This document shows positions 21,571 to 31,326 of a stretch of DNA of 64,000 nucleotides, in pieces. Position 1 is the stretch's first letter, and every line of letters starts with the position of its first letter. The notes under the pieces were generated by a model, which was not told where the DNA came from, ran no database searches, and saw only the letters and a list, made by a program, of their open reading frames with translations. The translations under genes and the position numbers were made by a program. Source of the stretch: an uncultured Caryophanales bacterium (GTDB lineage: Bacteria; Bacillota_I; Bacilli_A; RFN20; CAG-449); contig CAMCEE010000003.1 of the NCBI GenBank assembly GCA_945873815.1, forward strand, positions 1 to 64,000. Direction: 5' to 3'.

Positions 21571-22215
21571 TTATTTAATTGCGATTAAGGAAAAGATTGC
21601 TTGAATACCTGCAACAACATCATTCCAATTAGAAAAGAAAATTTCAAATCCAATACCGATTAAAATGATGCCCCCAGCAATTGCTGCCTTATTAGAAAAG
21701 ATCGTTCCAAACTTCTTTCCAACATACACTGCAACTAAAGAAATAATAAATGTTAGGATTCCAATAATGCCAAATGAAATATATGAAATATATGGTTCTT
21801 GCTCTGCAAAAATAATACCAACGCTTAATGCATCGATTGAAGTAGCAATAGCTTGAATAAATAAAGTCTTAAGAGTTAAAGATTTAGCATTCTCTTCTTC
21901 CTTATTTTCTTTCTTACTTTCCTTAATTGATTCAACAATCATCTTTATTCCAAGAAATAAAAGTAAGCCTAAAGCAATCCATGGAACAAAATATCCAAAG
22001 ATAGTGGTAAATGTTTCACCTAACGCTGAACTTAATGCCGTTACTGCAAGATATCCAAGAATCGGCATTCCCATTTGGAAAAAACCAAAGAAGAATGCGA
22101 TTAACATTGCTTTCTTGCTTTTCATTTTTGGTTCTTGTAAACCATTAGCCATCGATACAGCACACGCGTCCATTGCTAATCCAACTCCTAATCCTAAAGC
22201 GGTCACTATCCACAT
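21571..22215 (-). CDS. mntP: Manganese efflux pump MntP
   Basis: LGVGLAMDACAVSMANGL and TSIDALSVGIIFAEQ repeats typical of MntP; preceded by Mn riboswitch. Confidence 0.93.
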   Translation of the reverse strand: MWIVTALGLGVGLAMDACAVSMANGLQEPKMKSKKAMLIAFFFGFFQMGMPILGYLAVTALSSALGETFTTIFGYFVPWIALGLLLFLGIKMIVESIKESKKENKEEENAKSLTLKTLFIQAIATSIDALSVGIIFAEQEPYISYISFGIIGILTFIISLVAVYVGKKFGTIFSNKAAIAGGIILIGIGFEIFFSNWNDVVAGIQAIFSLIAIK

Positions 22216-22253
22216 AAAAAACCTCCTCTTAAATAATTGACTTGTAACATCTT

Positions 22254-22344
22254 TGATATAAGTCTCGTTATTTAAGATTGAGCCTGGAAAATATTATCCA
22301 TTATGTAGACCAATCACTCAAAGGAGCTAACTACTCTCTTATAC
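22254..22344 (-). ncRNA. yybP-ykoY family manganese riboswitch
   Basis: Minus strand GTATAAG-AGAGTAG...ACGAGA-CTTATAT: P1 pairing plus the two conserved loop motifs (GGAGUAG-like and GCGAGACU-like), in the mntP leader. Confidence 0.8.
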
Positions 22345-22430
22345 GAGTTGAATTATAACAAGATGAATATTAAATATCAAGAACAATATATCTAATAAGA
22401 TTTTGCAAAAAAATCAAATTTTATTGCAAA

Positions 22431-22457
22431 AAAAGTTACCACAAATTGTAGTAACTT
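22431..22457 (-). terminator. Rho-independent terminator of the ABC exporter operon
   Basis: Minus strand AGTTACTACAATTTGTGGTAACT-TTTTTTT. Confidence 0.8.
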
Positions 22458-22465
22458 CCATAATA

Positions 22466-23656
22466 TTATTTACTAAACATGATTTTTTCATTATTGAAGA
22501 GTTTAGTTAATGCAAATACTGCACCAGCAATATAAGCCACATTCGAAACTGTTGCAAGAATGATGTTTAATGCATCAATCTTTCCTGCGAATACACTAGT
22601 TAATCCCATTGCAATATTATAAACTGGAACTAAATACAATGCTGGGTTTGTAGGAATATTACCAGACATTGATAATACCCCAATCATCATTGTTATAACC
22701 ATGATAGGCATTGCGTATTGAGTAGCTTCCTTAATACTCTTTGCAAGAGTTGATAAAACGGTAAGAATACTTGTAAATAATAGAACTGCCAATACGATAA
22801 ATAATAAGATCAATAAGATTTCTTTTACTCCATACATACTAAGAGTAATACCACTTTCGCTTACTCCTCCCATCATATTTGGGACTGAAGCGATAACCGC
22901 GATAAAAGTAACAACAGAAGAGAAAACAGAAGTGATACTTAATGCTAAGACTTTACCTAATGCAATATCCCTTCTTTTTGTAGGGGTAACTAATAATGTT
23001 GCAATTGTTCCTCTTTCCTTTTCTCCTGCAATAGATTCAGTTGCAATTCCCATACATCCCGTAAATAAGAAGATGATTAAGATATATGGAACAATCATTG
23101 TAATAACTTGAGAAGAGACATCTTCTTTAGTTGCAAGGTTATTTGTTGAGCCTGCTCCTACTCCACCATTAATCAAATAATTATATTTAATATCATTAAT
23201 TGCTTTCTCTGATAATCCAGTTAAATAATATGTATATATTTCTTGTGAATTGTCATTTGTACTATTGTAATATAAATCAACAGTAGGTGATGTGCCATTA
23301 TTCTTTTTAGCATCGAAATCCTTTTCAAATACGATTAATAAATCCTTAGTTTTAATTTTGATATCTTCCTTAATTGCATCTATTTGATCTTCATCAACTT
23401 CATTGATAGTAATCTTATATTTATCAACTTCATGTAAATCATTGATACTCTTATCATTAGAATTATTTACAATATAAACATTGTAATCATGATTTGCATC
23501 TCCCTTACCAATACTCCCAATAAATTGTCCCATTATGGTATAGAGAACAAATACGATTAATCCCGGTAAAATAAGAGAAAGAAGCATTCTTCTGTCACCG
23601 AAGAAACGTTTGAGTTCTTTCTTCATTATCGTTAATATATTTTTCATATTATTCAC
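22466..23656 (-). CDS. ABC-2 type permease (NatB-like)
   Basis: ELKRFFGDRRMLLSLILPGL, ESIAGEKERGTIATLLVTPTKRRDIALGK. Confidence 0.9.
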   Translation of the reverse strand: MNNMKNILTIMKKELKRFFGDRRMLLSLILPGLIVFVLYTIMGQFIGSIGKGDANHDYNVYIVNNSNDKSINDLHEVDKYKITINEVDEDQIDAIKEDIKIKTKDLLIVFEKDFDAKKNNGTSPTVDLYYNSTNDNSQEIYTYYLTGLSEKAINDIKYNYLINGGVGAGSTNNLATKEDVSSQVITMIVPYILIIFLFTGCMGIATESIAGEKERGTIATLLVTPTKRRDIALGKVLALSITSVFSSVVTFIAVIASVPNMMGGVSESGITLSMYGVKEILLILLFIVLAVLLFTSILTVLSTLAKSIKEATQYAMPIMVITMMIGVLSMSGNIPTNPALYLVPVYNIAMGLTSVFAGKIDALNIILATVSNVAYIAGAVFALTKLFNNEKIMFSK

Positions 23657-24419
23657 CTACCTCTCTTTTATAGATATCGAAGAATACATCTTCTAAATCC
23701 TTTTCTTTTGTAAGTTCTTTTACATAATCTTCTTCAACCATATGCCCATTGACAATGATACCTACTCGATCACAAATCTTTTCAACAAGAGAGAAGATGT
23801 GAGTAGAAATAATGATTGTCTTACCTTGATTCTTTAGTTCAAGTAAGTAATCTGTAACCGTCTTTGCGGTGATAACATCTAACCCATTTGTTGGTTCATC
23901 AAAGATGATTAAATCAGGATTATGAACTAAAGATACAGCAATTGAAACCTTTTGTTTCATACCAGTTGATAGATCACCAATTTTAACTTCACTGAATTTA
24001 TCAATTCCGAAACGAGTAAATAATTGATTTTTTCTATCGAGTAAATCTTTTTCATCTACTCCATGAAGCGATGCGAAATAATCAAACATATAATTTGGTG
24101 TATAATAATCTTCTAATTTCAATTCACTCGTTAAGAAACCTATCTTCTTTCTAATATCATTAGGCTTTTCTTTAACGCTGATTCCATCGATAAATGCATC
24201 GCCTTCATCTGCCTTAATCAATGTAGATAAGATTCTTAAAGTTGTCGTTTTACCTGCACCATTTGGCCCAAGAAGTCCATAGATTTCTCCTTCATATGCC
24301 GTAAACGATAAATCATTAACTGCCACTTTAAGATTTGATGTAGTCTTTTCAATCTTTTGTTGTTTTTTTGAAAGTTTAAACGTCTTTTTCAAATTCTTTA
24401 CTACTAATAATTCTTTCAT
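23649..24419 (-). CDS. ABC transporter ATP-binding protein (NatA-like)
   Basis: GLLGPNGAGKTTTLRIL, LSTGMKQKVSIAVSLVHNPDLIIFDEPTNGLD. Confidence 0.95.
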   Translation of the reverse strand: MKELLVVKNLKKTFKLSKKQQKIEKTTSNLKVAVNDLSFTAYEGEIYGLLGPNGAGKTTTLRILSTLIKADEGDAFIDGISVKEKPNDIRKKIGFLTSELKLEDYYTPNYMFDYFASLHGVDEKDLLDRKNQLFTRFGIDKFSEVKIGDLSTGMKQKVSIAVSLVHNPDLIIFDEPTNGLDVITAKTVTDYLLELKNQGKTIIISTHIFSLVEKICDRVGIIVNGHMVEEDYVKELTKEKDLEDVFFDIYKREVGE

Positions 24420-24430
24420 TTGTTTTCCTC

Positions 24431-25405
24431 CTATTCCTTAGATAAGCATAAATTGCCACTCGATGTATTTACATTCGCTTCGCATTTTCTATTTCCAAAT
24501 ACGTATTTGTCATCTTCAACAATAAAGCCTTCTGCATTAATTTTACCGCTTAAAGAAGAATAAGTTGTCGTAATTCCACATTCTCCTTTTAAAGAAATAT
24601 CGACCGAACCTGACATTGTAGAAACTACTAATTTTTCTAAATCTCTTATACCAACGGTCACATTACCTGATGAAGTATTAATGTTTGCTTTTTTTGCTTC
24701 AATATCATTTACTACGCATTCTCCAGACATCGATGAAGAGGAAAAATCATCACATTTTATTACTTCAAAATGATTCTTTCCTGAGCTGGATGAAATGCTG
24801 ATATTCCTAGCGTAAAGATAATCATTCAAGATATCTCCAGACATACTAGATATTGTTATTCTTTGCGTGTTAATACTATTAATATCAATATTACCCGATG
24901 AAACATTCACATTTAATGTTGGTGATTTTATCGTATCGATATTAATATTACCAGATAATGTAGACAATGATATTTCAGGTAAATCGAGCGATTCACTAAC
25001 AACACCTGCTGAAATCGTACTAGCGTTCAATACAATATCTTTAGGGATTTGAACGCTTAGATATTTCAATTCATCATCTTTAATAAAATTATATTCACTT
25101 TTACAAAATCTAATATATAAAACTTCATCCTTAAGAAGATAATGTAACTTTTCTTCATCTAATAATTCCGTTCCACTTTCACTAACGAATAGTACATCGT
25201 TATCAGTTTGTTCTATATCAACTTTTCCTTTAATCCAGTCGATAACTACTTCCTTAACTTCATTTTTTGAATAATGAAAACTACCTTCTAAATATTCATC
25301 AGCATTATCATATTTATAAGTATTGATTATATTTACACTATTTGAACATCCAATAGAAGATAATAAAACGCCTAACGCACTAGCAATAATTCCTCTTTTT
25401 TTCAT
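24431..25405 (-). CDS. DUF4097-like beta-helical lipoprotein
   Basis: Lipobox SSIGC; repeating SSGNIDINSI / MSGDILNDYLYARN beta-strand pattern. Confidence 0.8.
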   Translation of the reverse strand: MKKRGIIASALGVLLSSIGCSNSVNIINTYKYDNADEYLEGSFHYSKNEVKEVVIDWIKGKVDIEQTDNDVLFVSESGTELLDEEKLHYLLKDEVLYIRFCKSEYNFIKDDELKYLSVQIPKDIVLNASTISAGVVSESLDLPEISLSTLSGNINIDTIKSPTLNVNVSSGNIDINSINTQRITISSMSGDILNDYLYARNISISSSSGKNHFEVIKCDDFSSSSMSGECVVNDIEAKKANINTSSGNVTVGIRDLEKLVVSTMSGSVDISLKGECGITTTYSSLSGKINAEGFIVEDDKYVFGNRKCEANVNTSSGNLCLSKE

Positions 25406-25459
25406 AAAACTCCTTCTTTCAGCTTATACGTCAAACTATATATTTTATTTTGTATTTAT

Positions 25460-25945
25460 TTATCTAACATGCATATTCGACGAAAAACAGTTTCTATCAA
25501 TTATTGCTCGCCCATTATATACAAGTAGTGGAATCATTTGTGAAAAATGAATTGCTTCATATTCTTCAAATGAAATCTTTTCTTTTTTTTCATACGATAA
25601 TCCATTAGAATCTACGTATTGATATCTTACAAAATAAAAATAATAATTCTTTGATAATACATATTTTTTTTCAACCCAACTGGAAACGATCTCCCCGCTT
25701 CCTTCGTTTCCTTTACTTTTAGCAATACGAATCATGAGGCCATCGTAAAAAATAAAAAACGATTTTAAAAACATTGCGAATAGTAATAAGTTGATTACGA
25801 CACAAATCATTGAATACGCAGTAAACTTAATATTTATTTCTAGACGCATTTGAAAAACAAATACTAAGATTATTAGCGCAACTGAAATAATATTGGAAAC
25901 TAGTCCCCAAAAGACAGACCCATTATTAATTCTTCGTGGTTCCAT
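25460..25945 (-). CDS. Hypothetical membrane protein
   Basis: Two TM segments then YFYFVRYQYVDSNGLSYEKKE; DUF3592-like guess only. Confidence 0.5.
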   Translation of the reverse strand: MEPRRINNGSVFWGLVSNIISVALIILVFVFQMRLEINIKFTAYSMICVVINLLLFAMFLKSFFIFYDGLMIRIAKSKGNEGSGEIVSSWVEKKYVLSKNYYFYFVRYQYVDSNGLSYEKKEKISFEEYEAIHFSQMIPLLVYNGRAIIDRNCFSSNMHVR

Positions 25946-26062
25946 ATCTACACCTCAACCGATTCTCCTAAAAACCTATAATAAAATTCTACCCTTAAAT
26001 TAATGATAATCTTACTTCATACAAGTGTCAATAACATGTTCTCCAATAGTAATTGAAAGCAC

Positions 26063-27043
26063 TTATTTCTTTTTTCTTATATTACTAATATCTAATTTGA
26101 TATCTTTAGCCTCACTCACCTCACAAATAGAAAAGAAAGAATTATTGTCGATTTCATGGATGATGTTTTTAACGCGAGGTATCTCGAAGCGATTGCATAC
26201 GAAATATATTATCTTTTGTTTTGTTTTACTATAATATCCTTCTGCTTCAATTAATGTAACTCCCCTATCGAATTCATTAGATAGCGCCTCACATACTTCT
26301 TCAGTTTCATTTGTAAAAATATAGATTGCTTTAGCTTTATCAAGACCTTCAACTACAAAATCAACACTTTTTATACCAATCATATATGTGATGATAGAAT
26401 ATAAAGGAAGTAGAAATGGATTTTCAACTTCTAAAACATACTTAAATAAAATTCCTGCGACTATATAGATTATCACATTATAGATCATTACTATTGTTCC
26501 TACGCTGAGATTAAGTTTTTTACTAAACAAAACAGCGATTACTTCAACTCCATCTAACGTTCCACCAAAGCGAATAGTAAGTCCACTGCCTACTCCTGAA
26601 AGCATTCCTCCAAATATTGCGCATAGTAGTATATCGTTTTTAGCGATTATTGACCCATTTTCACTTGGAATCAATTGAAATAAGTAAGAAGCTAGTGAAT
26701 ATATTGTAATTGCATACAATGAATAGATTACAAAGGTAAATCCTAATTTTTTAAATCCCAAAAAGAAAAACGGAAAATTCAAAACAATTAAGAATATCGA
26801 TAAAGGAACAAAGCCATTTGTTAATAATGAGCATAGATATGAAGTTCCTGAAATACCACTATCAATCAAGAAAACCGGAGTCAAAAAAATCGTAACACCA
26901 AAAGCATTTATTATACCTGCAAAGGTAAGTCCAACAATGTTCCTTATTCTTATTTTTGATAAATGTTTACGTATCTTATGCATGATTTCATTATATGCAA
27001 CCACATTGTCGAAATAAGTCAAAAAAGAGAAGCTAGAAACCAC
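26063..27043 (-). CDS. YitT family membrane protein (start uncertain, possibly 26983)
   Basis: NAFGVTIFLTPVFLIDSGISGTSYL, GVGSGLTIRFGGTLDGVEVIAVLFSKK, C-terminal DUF2179-like domain. Confidence 0.9.
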   Translation of the reverse strand: MVSSFSFLTYFDNVVAYNEIMHKIRKHLSKIRIRNIVGLTFAGIINAFGVTIFLTPVFLIDSGISGTSYLCSLLTNGFVPLSIFLIVLNFPFFFLGFKKLGFTFVIYSLYAITIYSLASYLFQLIPSENGSIIAKNDILLCAIFGGMLSGVGSGLTIRFGGTLDGVEVIAVLFSKKLNLSVGTIVMIYNVIIYIVAGILFKYVLEVENPFLLPLYSIITYMIGIKSVDFVVEGLDKAKAIYIFTNETEEVCEALSNEFDRGVTLIEAEGYYSKTKQKIIYFVCNRFEIPRVKNIIHEIDNNSFFSICEVSEAKDIKLDISNIRKKK

Positions 27044-27072
27044 ATTTTAGTTTCTAAACACCTCCTCTTTTC

Positions 27073-27525
27073 AATTATTTATCGTTTTTCTTTTTTACTG
27101 CGATAGTTAATAATGGACTAATTGCTCCGTATAATACTCCTGCGACCGCCAAAACAATCCATGTGATTTTCCAATCGTGTTGTAAAGTTCCATACTAAGT
27201 ATATTACTGTTGCAATTAACCAATAAGCAGTAGTGATTGCTGCGAATAATGGATTCTTTTCTTTTACTTGTTTTGCATAATCTCCCTCTTGAAGTAAAGC
27301 GACATACGCACCCATTTTACAACCTGTATATACGATTAAGAATGCACCTAAAGCAACAATTGCAATAAGTGATGCAACTCCACAAACTGTGATAAATTCA
27401 TTTTCTAAGAATAAACCTACAAATAAAGGAATAACTGATAATACGCAACTGATAATGCCTGTGGTTGTCATTGCGTTATATGTTCCTTGGTATTCCTTTT
27501 TTCTTTGTTTAATTGATTTCGTCAT
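27073..27525 (-). pseudogene. Small membrane protein gene with an apparent +1 frameshift near 27177-27190
   Basis: Track ORF 27118-27525 ends in low-complexity TTRLENHMDCFGGRR; the adjacent frame continues HDWKITWIVLAVAGVLYGAISPLLTIAVKKKNDK-stop, a plausible TM C-terminus. Confidence 0.6.
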
Positions 27526-27582
27526 ATAATATTTTTCAATATATATACCAATATAATAGTATACAATATTCGAAATTAAATA

Positions 27583-28197
27583 TTATTTTATATATTCTTT
27601 TTCGTTCTTCTCCGTAACAATGTCAAATTTTGTATTTTCAGAATCAGTTACAATTATCGGATAATCTACATATATATCATTTGCAACACTAGCTTTAATT
27701 GCTTTAATAATTCTAGTAACCGGTTCTTCCTTATCTGTTGATAATAAGCTTCCTAATGCTTCTTTTTTTCCAGAGCCTATCGCGACACAATCATCCACTT
27801 CAATTACTGAACCATCATTACCAATGACATAAACCTTATCTTTATATACAAATAAGAAAGCTGACTCCATAAAGTCAAATACATTATTTTTATCTACATA
27901 ATCAAAGTCTCTGAGTCTATTAATAATGTCTGGAACAATTCTATTGACAACCAATTCAAAATTAATACGTTCCTTATAAACGTCGTATTCTGTAACTAAA
28001 GAATCCATTGTTCTAATTACGCATGCATCTCTAACGTTTCCAACGCTCCCCATCAAACAATTATCAATTTCTTTAACCTTCCAGATTTTATAATTGTTTG
28101 GATTATTTAAAGTACTTCTAGTACCTCCATTAGTTATTTGAGAATCACATCCCAAATAAACTTTACCATTATTTTTAATTGCAACAACTACACTCAT
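27583..28197 (-). CDS. Proteasome/HslV-like Ntn-hydrolase superfamily protein
   Basis: MSVVVAIKNNGKVYLGCDSQ aligns with HslV TTIVAVRRNGKVAMAGDGQ type N-termini; start 28197 behind RBS agggggatt. Confidence 0.7.
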   Translation of the reverse strand: MSVVVAIKNNGKVYLGCDSQITNGGTRSTLNNPNNYKIWKVKEIDNCLMGSVGNVRDACVIRTMDSLVTEYDVYKERINFELVVNRIVPDIINRLRDFDYVDKNNVFDFMESAFLFVYKDKVYVIGNDGSVIEVDDCVAIGSGKKEALGSLLSTDKEEPVTRIIKAIKASVANDIYVDYPIIVTDSENTKFDIVTEKNEKEYIK

Positions 28198-28262
28198 TAT
28201 GCAAATCCCCCTTTTTACCAATCATCATAACGAGTATTGTTACATTATTTGTGTAGCAATTA

Positions 28263-28300
28263 AAAAACTTGATAAGTCATTTTCCATTCTTATCGAGTTT
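28263..28300 (-). terminator. Terminator closing the T7SS/toxin operon
   Basis: Minus strand AACTcGATAAG...CTTATCaAGTT-TTTT. Confidence 0.75.
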
Positions 28301-28305
28301 CAATA

Positions 28306-28683
28306 TTATATTTTTTTTGCTCTTTTAAGTTTTATAAGAAATCCCTTAAAACCTTTAGCAAGGAAATGTTCACTTTCCATTCCATCATCATTTTCATATA
28401 GTACAACTACATTACCTGTACTTTTTTCAAAAGTGAATGATTCGCCATTAGGTCCAACTGCGAACAATATATATTTATTCTTTTTCAAATAATAATCATT
28501 ACTCTTTGTTATATCTAAGTATTCTTCTTCACTATCAATTAAGAAATTATTGAAAATAAATACTAAGCCTTTATCTCTAATCTCTCGAAAGCAAAATTCG
28601 TATATATCATCTAATTGATTAATAAAAGTCTTATAATCATTATCTTTTATTGATAGATTCTTTAATGTTTCATTACTAACCAT
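28306..28683 (-). CDS. SUKH (SMI1/KNR4)-like immunity protein
   Basis: YILFAVGPNGESFTFEKSTGNVVVLYENDD resembles the SUKH core; directly downstream of a toxin gene. Confidence 0.6.
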   Translation of the reverse strand: MVSNETLKNLSIKDNDYKTFINQLDDIYEFCFREIRDKGLVFIFNNFLIDSEEEYLDITKSNDYYLKKNKYILFAVGPNGESFTFEKSTGNVVVLYENDDGMESEHFLAKGFKGFLIKLKRAKKI

Positions 28684-28694
28684 AAAAAACCTCC

Positions 28695-29888
28695 TTAGTA
28701 TCCTAAAATCGCTCTTTTAAGTCTAATATTTGCCGCGCCGCCATTGTGTTTAATTGAACTATGCAATTCTCTAGGAATCAATCTTAGTGTCCTTCCATCT
28801 TCATCATGGTGTCTTGATGTTTTAGCAAATAATTCTGCAATTTCCCTTTCCGAATAACCATCTTCAAGCATTGCTTTTTTTAATTTCTTAAAATCTTCCG
28901 ACGAAGATGAAGAATCACCAACAAGACATGTGTGATTATTTAAATTTTCTATTGTTACCTCAGGAAATGTGTGAGAGTATAGTTCGTATTTCTTCATTAA
29001 CGGATATACATTCATATTTTTATCAAAACCAGTAAAAGTAATATCTGGATATTTTGATTTCAAAAGATTATAGAACTCCATTAATTTGTCATCATTATTC
29101 TTTTTTGCTTCATCAAAAATATTCTTAAAATCATAGGTTTTATTTGCATAATCACTATTAATTGAACCTCTTAATATCGGATCACAAAGTGATGAAAATT
29201 TAATCTCATCAATTTTCAAATTAATATAATCATTTATAAAAAGAATGGAAGATGATATTTTTTCTAATGCAATCTTATTATCAGAAATGGCTTTTTTACA
29301 ATTATCTAACTCCAATTTTTGTACTTTCTTAATTCTTTCAAGACTTTCATATATTTTTTTAATTGCCTCTTCAATTATTGGTTTCAATGAATTCAATTTT
29401 TCAAGAATCTTCGTTACTTGTTCAATCTTCATTTTTGTAATTTGGATCTCTTCGATTACTTTTCTAAGTTCCTTTTTATATTTTAGTAATTCAGCTGACA
29501 AATTAGCAACCTGTGCTCGTAAAAAAGCAATTCTAACACTTGCACCACCTATATCTTTTGTAGCCATGGCCAACAATCTAGCAATTTCAGATTCTAGTCT
29601 TCTTATTTCAATTTTAAATTTATCAATATTTTTTTCTATTTTTTCTTTTGTTTTTGTTAAATTTTCTAATTTAATTCTTAATTGACTCAATTTATTATTT
29701 GCTTCAGCGATTAATCCTAAATTTCTTTCTTTTGCCCTTAAGTATTCATTATATTCTTGAGTGACTTGTTTTATTTTAATTTCTAGTTCATTAGTCGCAC
29801 TCAAAAATAAATTCAAATCAGAATTGAATTCCATAACTGAAGATTTAAATTTTTGTAAATTTGATATATTAACATCCGCTCTTGCCAT
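28695..29888 (-). CDS. T7SS polymorphic toxin: coiled-coil N-terminus plus C-terminal HNH/WHH-like nuclease
   Basis: N-terminal ~230 aa helical; C-terminus SRHHDEDGRTLRLIPRELHSSIKHNGGAANIR matches the (W)HH..DG..mqLvp..lH..i.HtGG pattern. Confidence 0.8.
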   Translation of the reverse strand: MARADVNISNLQKFKSSVMEFNSDLNLFLSATNELEIKIKQVTQEYNEYLRAKERNLGLIAEANNKLSQLRIKLENLTKTKEKIEKNIDKFKIEIRRLESEIARLLAMATKDIGGASVRIAFLRAQVANLSAELLKYKKELRKVIEEIQITKMKIEQVTKILEKLNSLKPIIEEAIKKIYESLERIKKVQKLELDNCKKAISDNKIALEKISSSILFINDYINLKIDEIKFSSLCDPILRGSINSDYANKTYDFKNIFDEAKKNNDDKLMEFYNLLKSKYPDITFTGFDKNMNVYPLMKKYELYSHTFPEVTIENLNNHTCLVGDSSSSSEDFKKLKKAMLEDGYSEREIAELFAKTSRHHDEDGRTLRLIPRELHSSIKHNGGAANIRLKRAILGY

Positions 29889-29891
29889 AAT

Positions 29892-30170
29892 TTACACCAC
29901 AATCTTTCTTAACGCGATATCTAAATCATTAATCTCTTTATTTATTTCAATGGCATTTTTAACACTATTTAATGTTTTTTCAACTGTTTTAAGTTCATTT
30001 GCACTTTTTTTAGAATCATCGCCAAACTTAACAACCAATTTCATATATTTTCCATAAGAATTATGAACATCATCACGCCAGCCGTCTGATTTATAGTTCA
30101 CTACAATATTTTCTATCGAGTTTCTATTCTTTTCGCATGCAGTATATATTTCATTAAAATTTATTTTCAT
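29892..30170 (-). CDS. Small helical WXG/Lap-like T7SS partner
   Basis: 92 aa, helical, SDGWRDDVHNSYGKYMK; in the toxin operon. Confidence 0.6.
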   Translation of the reverse strand: MKINFNEIYTACEKNRNSIENIVVNYKSDGWRDDVHNSYGKYMKLVVKFGDDSKKSANELKTVEKTLNSVKNAIEINKEINDLDIALRKIVV

Positions 30171-30172
30171 AT

Positions 30173-30445
30173 CTAATACCTCGTATGATCATATTTCTCA
30201 ATGATTTTTTCTAATTCTTGTAAATACTTGTTAGCTTTTGTAAGTTCATCAGTCGAATTGCACAAAGAACGCACTAAAGATAGTACCTTACTTTTAAAAA
30301 TATCTGTTTGATTGCTTTCAAAAGACGCTTCTAAAATCTTATGAGTAGCCTTCGCAAGTGTAGTAATATTTTGAAGTTTACTCATACATACCTTAGTTTC
30401 TTCTCTAGCATGGCTCAATATTTCTGTATTTACTTTTGCATCCAT
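30173..30445 (-). CDS. Small helical T7SS-associated protein
   Basis: 90 aa, all-helical composition, operonic. Confidence 0.55.
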   Translation of the reverse strand: MDAKVNTEILSHAREETKVCMSKLQNITTLAKATHKILEASFESNQTDIFKSKVLSLVRSLCNSTDELTKANKYLQELEKIIEKYDHTRY

Positions 30446-30446
30446 A

Positions 30447-30704
30447 TTAAACTCCCCTTCTTAATTCTTGACTCTTATGATTTAAATAAATAACATAATC
30501 ATTTGTTTCGTTTATTGATTTGCTTAACTTACTCATTAATCTTTCAATAAATAAAGTATATTCTTGTTTCTTCTTATCATCCCAATCATTTGTAGATATC
30601 GACTTTAAAAATGATTCTAATCTTTTCATAGAATCTTTTGCTTCTTGTAACCTAGCATTAGTCGCTGAAATAAGTTCATCTAAATAATTTAAATCTACTA
30701 TCAT
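30447..30704 (-). CDS. WXG100-like protein
   Basis: 85 aa, helix-(NDWDDKKKQEY)-helix. Confidence 0.6.
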   Translation of the reverse strand: MIVDLNYLDELISATNARLQEAKDSMKRLESFLKSISTNDWDDKKKQEYTLFIERLMSKLSKSINETNDYVIYLNHKSQELRRGV

Positions 30705-31324
30705 TATACGTTTCTCAATCCTTTAATCTTATTATTCAAATACCCACTATATTCTTGTAATACATTCATATGAACATTTAATATATGACATATTTCATCT
30801 ATTCTATTTGAGAATAATACATATTGTGGATCTTTCCATACCATTCCAATTGAAGCCTTATCAGCTTTAATCTTTTTTACTCCATTCCCGACACCGTTAA
30901 TATATCTCATTATTCCATTATTTATTGTAACTAGGTCTTTTACAACTGCTCTAAATACACCACTTTTTTCAGGTATATTAATACTCATAACATAATAGCC
31001 AAAATGTTTAGCGATATATTGTTTTTTATCGTTAAATCTAATCATATTTTCTTGTAATCGTACAATTTCTGTTTGGAGTTCATTTAACGCCTTTGATTCA
31101 AGGGTTAATTTTTTTGCCAAATTATTTGATGATTCAATGGCTTTTTTATATTGATTAGAAGCATTATCATCATAATATTTATATAACATATTACGTAATT
31201 TTATAGTTTCATTTGTTAATTCTTGGAGGCATTTATCTATATTAATTACAGGTTGAGAAAGAGCGCTGATATCACCATTAATTCTTATTTTTTCTATATT
31301 AATATATAATTTTCTATTGTCCAT
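30704..31324 (-). CDS. Helical T7SS-associated protein
   Basis: 206 aa, helical; overlaps downstream gene by 1 nt. Confidence 0.5.
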   Translation of the reverse strand: MDNRKLYINIEKIRINGDISALSQPVINIDKCLQELTNETIKLRNMLYKYYDDNASNQYKKAIESSNNLAKKLTLESKALNELQTEIVRLQENMIRFNDKKQYIAKHFGYYVMSINIPEKSGVFRAVVKDLVTINNGIMRYINGVGNGVKKIKADKASIGMVWKDPQYVLFSNRIDEICHILNVHMNVLQEYSGYLNNKIKGLRNV

Positions 31325-31326
31325 AA

